A stretch of DNA of 64,000 nucleotides from Aegilops tauschii subsp. strangulata (Eukaryota > Streptophyta > Magnoliopsida > Poales > Poaceae). The notes under the pieces were generated by a model. It was not told where the DNA came from and searched no databases. It saw only the letters and a program-made list of their open reading frames with translations. Location of the stretch: assembly GCF_002575655.3 (NCBI RefSeq), contig NC_053039.3, positions 222,289,622 to 222,353,621 on the forward strand. The letters are read 5' to 3'. Below, in pieces: positions 55,940-64,000 of the stretch. The translations under genes were made by a program, and so were the position numbers. Numbering within the stretch: position 1 is the stretch's first letter; every line of letters begins with the position of its first letter.

Positions 55940-56935
55940 TGTGTGTGTGTGTGTAGCGAGGATGGGGGGTGCGGCCGCTCGGGGCGCACCATTAATATGG
56001 AGTAGTGGGAGTTGTGGGAGAGGGGTAGGCGGCGGTCAAACCGATGGCTCGCCTCCCGGTGAGCCTGCGCACCAGACTGCTGGCATGCCTACCAAAGTTT
56101 CACACAGTTACTCGCACGCCTCCCAATGACACTGCACAGCGAGCACACCTCTGTCAATTCACACACCTGCACGCACGTCTTCCCTTCTGCCTGCGCGGTG
56201 GACTGCTCGCATGCGTCCCGTCAACTCACGCCTGCTCGCACGGCAAACGGGTCGCGCGACGGCATGTATATTGTTTTTCTATTTGGATGATTAATGTTGT
56301 CGCTTTATTGCTTAACTGAAGCATGGCACGTATCCATTGTTGGTCAAACGCTCACGGTTCGAATAAATAATCCGTTTGGGATATTGGTTCCCAATTATTA
56401 ATAATCTCCCGTCTGTAATTAGATAAGGATTACATCAAAACTGGTCTCAAATTTGACAAGAAAAAGTACAATGCCACTTTGTATTGGTGTCCATATGAAA
56501 ACACGATAAGTTTCATGAACTTCAAATATGTTTTGGATGTACTAGAATTTAAAAATCAAGATTCTCAATGTTTGAAATATGTTGCATGGGGAGTAAACAT
56601 GCACCGAGTGAGACACATGTGTTTTTGCAATCCATTTAGGTGCACCGTCACGTGTGCATGTAGCTCAAATTTGATTTTTGCACATTATACTTGTAGAAAA
56701 TCAATCAATCAATGTACTAAAACATCTTAATGATCTCTGTGATTTTTTTAAAATTAAAACGTCCCTCCTTTGGTAACATATATGTTCATCGCGGGATAAT
56801 TAATTTAACATGCATCGTAGTTGCGGTGGATTCGTAGTGTGTGTGTGGGTGTGTGCGTCTGGGGGTGGCAGGTGGCTCGCAGTACACTACGAGTTGTGAG
56901 CCACCGTGTGGGTTGGCCGTTTTGTTAGGCAGGCC
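55940..56935. other. Region without recognised gene
   Basis: Short GT microsatellite at 55939-55955. 56040-56250 contains repeated CACTGCAC/GCGCACCAGACTGCT-like segments. No protein-like ORF and no element ends were recognised. Confidence 0.4.
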
Positions 56936-58590
56936 GGTGCCACATCAGAGTCATGAAATTGTTATTTAAAACATTACACAACCCTTTCATACATAAATGT
57001 TTTGGCCACATGCAGTCGATGGTTGTCCTACACGACACTCGATACTCGCGTGTGACGCTTTCTGTGGGCCCACGAGGTCGTCGTCCATCACTTTGACGAA
57101 CAGCCGACAGTGAGGTTAATTTGACCAGCAAGGTAGAATCTTTTTTGTTTGTGTTATGGTGGTATATAGTATGCGTCGAAGAGGTGGGAGGGGACTAGCA
57201 TATATACTATACGTACGCGTCCGTGAACAGGTACACCTCACTCAGTGTCGGGACCTTTTGGTTTCCAAGGCACGTGCCACATCAAAATTGTGAAATTGGT
57301 TATTCAAACATCACACAACACCTTTTTAGGCCACATGCATATCCTAGTTAGGACACTCACCTGTGACGCTTCCATCTGTGGGCCCACGAGGCCATCGTCG
57401 ATGCACGCATGCATCACTTTGACCTTCATCGGGAGAGGTTAATTAATTTCATCATCGATGAGGATTCTTTTGGGTTGTACATATATTATAGCAGGAGCAT
57501 ATAGTATGCGGTGAAGAGGGGGGAAGGGGACCATCATATGTAGTACGTTTGATATGAACCTCGCTCTGTGTGGGTGCATGGTTTATGATTTTTGAGGAAT
57601 GTGGCACATCAAAGTTGTGCATTTTGGGTATTCAACAAATATATGTTTGGCCCACATGCAAAGCGGTGGTCGTTGTCCTCTCGCATCCACTTAAGCGGTT
57701 ATCAGCGATATCGATGCTTTCCATTTGTCGCTTGGCCATCACTACTTTTTGCCTGACAGCAAGAGAGGTTAATTTGACTTAGGAGGGGATTATTATTTTT
57801 GCTCTGGGATGACATGCATGATACAGTTTGAGCACACACACATGCATGTGTACGCATGAATCCCTCCCATCGAGTCGAAGTGGCCAGTACAACGACACAT
57901 CTGAACCTCGCTCTGTGTGGGGAGCTAGTGTACGATTTTTGACACACGCGCCACATCAATGTTGTGTATTCAAACATGCATGCACGTATCACCTCCATAC
58001 ATATGCATGTAGTGGTTGCCTTCGAACGGTACACTCCCTCGCGTGGTTATCGGCGACAAGCCTATATATTCGTGGGCCCGCGTGGACATCCATGATCACC
58101 TTGACCAACAACAAGATAGGTTACCATGGCGGATTCTTCATTTGGTTTGTGTTATCGTAGTATAGGTAATGGTGAGATTCAGACCTAATTAAGTTTGAGC
58201 GCATATACTATGCACGCATGCATGCATGCATGAATCCCCGTCGTTGGCTTGAAGTGTGGTGTAACATGCATATGCATCGTCAACCTAACCCTCACTCAGT
58301 GTGGGGATTTCTAGTTCGAAATCACAGTGCCACATCAAAGTTGTTCCATTGTTACTCAAAAACACACCTCTCCATACATATATTTGTGCCACACGCATGC
58401 AGTGGTTGTCTTCGGGGACTAGCTACTTGCGTGATTATTGGCGAGCTAGCCCATCTCCGGGGTCGCATGGACGGCCATCACTTTGACCAACAACAAGAGA
58501 GAGGTTGTACGACCAAGGTGGATTATTCTTGGTCCGTTGTACGATCCATCTTGGTGAGATATATGCCTCTCTGGCCTGCCGACTGAAAGT
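56936..58590 (+). repeat. Five diverged tandem repeats of about 340 bp
   Basis: The block CACATCA(A/G)A(G/A)TT(G)TG recurs at about 56941, 57279, 57604, 57951 and 58330. Each is followed in order by a CACACAACACC or related block, GCCACATGCA, GTGGTTGTC, GTGGGCCCACGAGG or variant, CATCACTTTGACC, GAGAGGTTAATTTGAC, a (G)GATTCTTTT-TGGTTTGTG block, a TATAGTATGCG block, and CCTC(A/G)CTC(A/T)GTGTGGG. Spacings are 338, 325, 347 and 379 bp. No ORF is conserved across copies. Confidence 0.75.
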
Positions 58591-58599
58591 GTGTGTGTG

Positions 58600-59358
58600 G
58601 GGGGGGGGGGGGTTGCTACTTCGCACATTACTAGGTGAACCTCGGTTGGGGGGCATGCATTCATAGCCGAGGATTCCCTTTGTGGTGACACGAGGGGGGG
58701 GTGGGGGGCTGCTAGCTACTTCGCACTTTGCTAGGTGAACCTCGATTGGGGGGCATGCATTCATAGCTTAGGATTCCCTTCGTGCCGACACGAGGGAGGG
58801 GTGGCTGCTAGCTACTTTGCACTTTTCTAGGGTGAACCTCGGTTGGGGGGGGGAGGGGGAGGGCATGCATTCATAGCTTAGGATTCCCTTCGTGCCGACA
58901 CGAGGGAGGGGGCTGCTAGCTACTTCGCACTTTGCTAGGTGAACCTCGGTTGGGGGGCATGCATTCATAGCTTAGGATTCCCTTCGTGCCGACACGAGGG
59001 GGGGGCTGCTAGCTACTTCGCACTTTGCTAGGTGAACCTCGGTTGGGGGGCATGCATTCATAGCTTAGGATTCCCTTCGTGCCGACACGAGGGAGGGGGG
59101 CTGCTAGCTACTTCGCATTTTGCTAGGGTGAACCTCGGTTGGGGAGGGGGGCATGCATTCATAGCTTAGGATTCCCTTCGTGCCGACACAAGGGATGGGC
59201 GGCTGCTAGCTACTTCGCACTTTGCTAGGGTGAACCTCGGTTGGGGGGAGGGCATGCATTCATAGCTTAGGATTCCTTTCATGCCGACATGAGGGAGGAG
59301 GGGGGCTGCTAGCTACTTCGCACTTTGCTAGGTGAACCTCGGTTGGGGGGAGGGGGCA
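58600..59358 (+). repeat. Minisatellite, eight copies of a 92-110 bp unit
   Basis: Unit: G-run, CTGCTAGCTACTTCGCACTT, TGCTAGGTGAACCTCGGTTG, second G-run, CATGCATTCATAGCTTAGG, ATTCCCTTCGTGCCGACACG. Seven complete copies and an eighth cut after GGGGGCATG by the LTR of G at 59359. Length changes come almost only from the two G-runs per unit; the rest is nearly invariant except for the first copy. Confidence 0.9.
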
Positions 59359-61977
59359 TGTAGCGACCAGACCTCAAACAATCTGATCTCTGTGCATCAG
59401 TGTCATCCCTGGATCGGTAATGCTGACACGCACAGTACTTGAAGGATTTATAACAGAGTAGCAATCACACACTTATTACATCGAATGTCTCATAAGAGAA
59501 CTTATTACAATAAATATGGCTTAAGGCCATCTAATACGATAACAGTGGAAGGCTTGGAAGATAAAGTGAGTCCATCAACTCCAACGACATCACTGAGTGA
59601 AAGACCACGACCTAAGGCTCCTTACTCGTCGTCTGAAAAGTCTTCAACATGATACGTTGCAGCCCGAAAATGGGCCAGCACATGGAATATGCTGGCAATG
59701 TAACACAAGAGAGTAATGAACAGAATAAAGCTATCACTACATACATATATGGCTGGTGGAGGCTGTATGGTTAATATGTTGTGCGAAAAGCCAATTTTCC
59801 CTACAACAAAGGAATATATTTTATTTAACTATCATGGTGGTTGTTAAACATTGAGAATGGTAAACCCCATCTCAATCCCAATTAAAAGTAATCAATAACC
59901 CAATCAACTTTTATAATTAAGAGTGATGAGATCCACATGATAATCCAAGAACCAGATACTCAAGATGTCCATAACCGGGGACATGGCTAACCATGATTAG
60001 TTTGTACACTCTGCAGAGGTTTGTGCACTTTTCCCCACAAGGCTCGATCTCCTCCGTTTGATTTCTCGCACTACAAGATGTTTGAGAAATGGATGACCGA
60101 GACATAGTCTTTCCGAAGAGGTCCCCTTAACCGATAGATAGGCCGGTACACCTACAATCCCCTACATCTGCTAGCCCATCATGGAAAGGTTTCCCACAAC
60201 TTACTCAACTATGCCAGAGCCCATAATGGCATGTGGCTGCACATGGAAGTTTCTAGCATGAAATGATCCCTTTGAACCTGGGTGGCAGTCCATAGGAGAA
60301 TCACACGGTACCCCGGGATTTCCAAAAAATACAGGCAATCACTGGAATTCCCCAGGTGCCTCAATCCACCCAGATGTGTATTTAAGTTGCCACCTTAAGT
60401 TAACCATTAATTAACAATCTCACATCTGTCATGAATACTCTCAAACCCAAACCATGTCTACGAGCATAGCATAGCAATATAAGCAACATAGAAGTAATCC
60501 CCAGGGTTTGATAATAAACAGGTGAATAGGTACTACCTCATCTACTTCCCAATCCCACAATTTAATTCAGATCCTAACCATGTAATTGTTTGAGGATTGA
60601 TCTAATGCAGTAAAACTGGGTATGAAAGAGGTATGATCAAAGTGTTACTTGCCTTGCTGATGATCCGCGAAACCTAGAGACTCGTAGCAGCACGCTTCGC
60701 ACTCCGGGTACTCCATTGCAAACAAACCGGCATACAATAAGCAATCAATCAAGGGCACGGGTAAAACTCAAATAAGAGATCTAACCAAAAAGTTCAACTT
60801 AAGAACTCCGGTTTGCAAAAAGAATCAAATCAAACGAAGCAACAAAACTCAAACAGCGAAAGAAACAAGCTTCGTTTACTAATCTGGACTAAAGTCAAAT
60901 TTTCAGAAGCAAAATCTTGTTTAAGTTGGTTTAACAGAAAGAGAGTTTCGAGACAAACTCTAGGCGCTTGAATCGCCTGATTCTGATAAACGAGCGAAAG
61001 GTTATACCAGAACGAAAATCGGATCAGAAATCGCGATCGAAAATAACCGCGAAAAAAACCGAGAAAAAGAAAAACTGATGAACAGGCTAACGAACGAACG
61101 TTCGCTGTCTGCGGCTAAACGGTGAAAACCGTTCGTTAAAACGAAGTAATGAACGGGCGTTCACTAAGTAACTAAACCGAAAAAATAAACCGAACCGGAT
61201 CTAAAAAAATGGATCTAGATTTAGAAAAAAAAACGTTGATTCTCTCGCGAAAACCGAGGCGGTGGCGGCGGCGGCTACCTCCGGCAGGTCGGTGAACGGC
61301 GGCGGCGGCGGCTGGCGGGCGCGCGGTGGCGGCGAGGCGAGGCGGCGGCTCGCGGCGGCGGCGGCGCGGGTTAGGGTTTGGGGCACTGGTGCGGCTGGGC
61401 TGAGCCTCGGGCGGCTCGGGGCGGCGGCTTATAAAGGCCCCCCCGGGCGGAGTCCCGCTCGTGTACGGCCCGGAGTCGGTTTGACTTTTTTTAAATAATT
61501 CCGACGTGCAGAAAAAGAAAGAAAATAAATGCTAAACGGACTCCAAAAATCCCGAAATAAATTTTCCCCGTCCTCTAAAATTAGGCCGGACAAGGTGAAC
61601 ATTTATTTGGGCCTAAAATGGAATTCTGAAAAATGCATATTTTTCCTAATTCAAATAAAATAGCGATAAAAATCCAAATAAAAATCTTATTTGATTTTAA
61701 TATTAAATCTCCGATATTTCTTTATTTTGAGGAAGTCATTTTATCCTCTCTCTTTTATTTTTATAAAAGAAATATTCGAAGAGAAAATAATAAAAATCAA
61801 ACGATCCTCTTTTCAAAATTCAAGAAAAATTCGAATATGAAAATAATGAAATCCCCAACTCTCTACGCGGGTACTTGAGTTGCGTAGAATTTCTAGGATC
61901 AACCAAAATGCAATAAATATGATATGCAATGATGATCTAATGTATAACATTCCAAATTGAAAATTTGGGATGTTACA
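59359..61977 (-). repeat. 3' LTR of G
   Basis: 2619 bp, on the minus strand TGTAACATCCCAAATTTTC...GGTCTGGTCGCTACA. TATA-like CCTTTATAAGCC on the minus strand at about 61426-61437, followed by a GGC-trinucleotide-rich 5' leader (61260-61400) and an AT-rich upstream part. Confidence 0.85.
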
Positions 61978-61989
61978 AACCTACCCCCC

Positions 61990-64000
61990 TTAAGATGAAT
62001 CTCGCCCTCGAGATTCGGGTTGGCTAGAAAATAGGTGTGGGTGATCTTTCCGTAGGTCTTCCTCTCGCTCCCAGGTGTCTTCATCTTCAGTATGGTGACT
62101 CCACTGAACTTTGCAGAACTTGATTACTCTGCTGCGTGTGACTCGGCTAGTAAACTCGAGTATCTTGACTGGCTTCTCCTCATAGGTCAAATCGCTATCC
62201 AACTGTATCGCTTCCAGCGGCATTGTATCTCTCAGAGGAATATCGCCATCTCCACGTGGCACTTCTTCAACTGAGAAACGTGGAACACATCGTGAACTCC
62301 TAACAATCCTTCGGGTAATTCCAACTTGTAAGCAACTTCTCCCATACGTTCCAAAACTTTGTATGGTCCCACAAAACGTGGCGCTAACTTTCCCTTAACT
62401 CCAAAGCGCTTTACTCCTCGAAGTGGGGATACACGAAGATACACTCTGTCTCCAACTTCGTAAACTGTATCCTTGCGTTTAGAATCCGCATAGCTCTTCT
62501 GCCTGGACTGGGCTACCTTGAGTCTATCGCGAATCAGCTTAACCTTCTCTTCAGACTCTTTAAATCAAATCTAGTCCAAACAACTGTCGGTCTCCAACTT
62601 CGTCCCACAACAATGGTGTTCTGCACCTCCTTCCGTACAGTGCTTCAAAATGGGCCATCTTCAAACTGGCTTGGTAGCTGTTGTTGTATGAGAACTCTGC
62701 ATACGGCAAATTATCGTCCCAACTAGATCCATAGTCTAGCGCACAAGCTCTCAACATGTCGTCCAGAATCTGATTAACTCTTTCAGTCTGTCAATCCGTC
62801 TGCGGGTGAAAAGCTGTACTGAACTCTAGCCTGGTTCCCAAAGTTTCATGCAACTGATTCCAAAACTTTGAAGTAAACTGGGTTCCTCTATCTGATACAA
62901 TGGTCCTCGGAACTCCATGCAGACATACGATCCTGGTCATGTATATCTTTGCCAACTTAGCACTGGTGTAAGTGGTCTTCACTGGGATGAAGTGAGCTAC
63001 TTTCGTCAAACGATCGACTACAACCCATATCGAGTCATAGCCTAAACAAGTCCTGGGTAATCCCGTGATAAAATCCATGCCTAACTTATCCCACTTCCAT
63101 TCGGGTATCGGCAATGGTTCTAGCAATCCTGCTGGTTTCTGATGTTCTGCCTTCACTCTCTGACATACATCACAAACTGCAACATACTCTGCAATATCCT
63201 TCTTCATTCCGGTCCACCAGAAATTATCCTTCAAATCCAGATACATCTTGGTATTTCCTGGGTGAATCGAATATGGCGAATCATGGGCCTCTTGCAGAAT
63301 CAACTTCCTGATCTCCTGATCATTTGGCACATATACGCGGTCCTCAAACCATAAGGTATCGTGCTCATCCTCATGAAATCCCTTAGCCTTTCCTTTACTC
63401 ATTCTTTCCTTTATTTCGGCAATCTCCTTGTCCGTCTTCTGAGCTTCTCTAATCTTATCCATTAAAGTAGATTGAATCTCCAAAGCTGCTACATATCCTC
63501 TCGGAACTATCTCCAAACATAGCTCGCGAAGATCCTCTGCTAACTCCTTAGGTAACTCTCCGGTTATGAGTGTGTTGACATGACTTTTGCGGCTCAACGC
63601 ATCGGCTACTACGTTAGCCTTTCCGGGATGATAATGCAATCTCATATCATAATCCTTAATGAGCTCTAACCATCTCCTCTGCCTGAGATTCAACTCCTTC
63701 TGCGTGAAGATATACTTCAAACTCTTGTGATCCGTGTATACCTCACAATGGTTTCCGATGAGAAAATGTCTCCATGTCTTCAATGCATGCACTATGGCTG
63801 CTAAGTCCAAATCATGCATAGCGTAATATAACTCATGGGGTTTAAGTTGTCGTGAGGCATATGAAACAACTCTTCCCTCCTGCATAAGTACGACTCCAAG
63901 TCCTCGACGAGAAGTGTCGCAATACACTTCATAATCCTTGCGTTGATCTGGCAGAATCAACACTGGTGACGTAATCAAGCGTCTCTTCAACTCCTGAAAA
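61990..64000 (-). pseudogene. pol: pol of G (RNase H, integrase, chromodomain), broken
   Basis: The window edge lies at the RT/RNase H junction. RNase [30 protein letters not shown]. Integrase: zinc finger ending [14 protein letters not shown], core GMDFITGLP and VSDRGTQF, then FHPQTD followed by a TGA at about 62789, and AEFSYNNSYQASL in the continuing frame. A frame slip near 62563 follows FGLDLI. The C-terminal part has LAPRFVGPYKVLERMGEVAY, another frame change near 62240, and a chromodomain-like end (DLTYEEKPVKILEF, VQWSHHTEDEDTWEREEDL). The chromodomain probably directs integration through chromatin marks in this lineage. At least three lesions make the copy inactive. Confidence 0.85.

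Larger units (their letters stand above)
59359..64000 (-). mobile_element. Tekay-lineage chromovirus G, 3' half
   Basis: Minus orientation: pol from beyond the window to 61990, polypurine tract AAGGGGGGTAGG (61990-61979), 3' LTR 61977-59359. The chromodomain at the end of integrase and a TGTAACATCCC LTR start fit the Tekay (Del) lineage. It is inserted in the last minisatellite copy; GGGCA (59354-59358) is the expected duplication. Pol carries stops and frameshifts. Confidence 0.85.

Noticed and set aside
61260..61450. Gly/Arg-rich frame in a GGC repeat
   Set aside because: Trinucleotide-rich leader of the G LTR just downstream of its TATA box. Low complexity only.

Overview
The window is repeat-dominated nuclear DNA from a large-genome grass, most likely a Triticeae (wheat, Aegilops, barley or rye relative). 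This follows from what is present: nested Athila-, Tat- and Tekay-lineage Ty3/gypsy LTR retrotransposons, CACTA DNA transposons carrying captured host gene pieces, Tourist-type and other MITEs, Helitron-like ends, and a few decayed members of grass multigene families (F-box/DUF295, F-box/FBD). The species call is inference. No tRNA, rRNA, CRISPR array or operon was seen.

Layout, left side (1-33600). This is one nest whose outermost layer is a CACTA element (C) ending at 33600 with ...TTTTTTGTAGTG. Inside C sits an Athila-lineage element (A), whose pol starts at the edge of another insertion at 3564 and whose 3' LTR ends at 20956. A has been hit three times: by CACTA element D (right end at 3563), by a solo LTR (6514-8029, perfect 5-bp duplication GTGGT) that splits the last codons of pol, and by a complete Tat-lineage element B (11212-20181) that splits A's 3' LTR. 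D carries a DUF295-type gene fragment and is itself hit by Tat-like element T1, whose 3' LTR ends at 2068. C also received E (24714-31118), a non-autonomous LTR element on the minus strand, and a Tourist MITE (21674-22066).

Middle (33600-49735). A short stretch that I could not assign is followed by a Helitron-like dimer, a multi-exon DUF295-type F-box gene with an early frameshift, a second end of the D CACTA family (38448) carrying a broken DEDD 3'-5' exonuclease gene, and an F-box/FBD gene on the minus strand. That F-box gene is broken by a stop, a frameshift and a solo LTR (41852-47604, duplication GCCCA), which itself contains a 4.2-kb LTR-like insert. A weak B3-like gene model lies upstream.

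Right side (49736-64000). Element H (49736-54532, duplication GGCGG) is a deletion derivative with intact LTR ends and an antisense gene. It is followed by a broken zf-XS gene, five diverged repeats of about 340 bp, eight copies of a 92-110 bp minisatellite, and the 3' half of a Tekay-lineage chromovirus (G) whose LTR is inserted in the last minisatellite copy.

Main theme: three unrelated insertions (T1, B, H) each carry a gene antisense to the element, just inside the 3' LTR, with its own TATA box. In T1 and H a canonical intron is also visible. Two of the genes belong to one family (putative gypsy-type transposon domain). The third, in B, encodes a B3-like DNA-binding domain flanked by RG-rich and acidic tracts. 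B also has LTRs studded with perfect 9-10 bp hairpins, one of which shows a paired base change. These are the best leads. Nothing here is a new operon-like defence or metabolic system.
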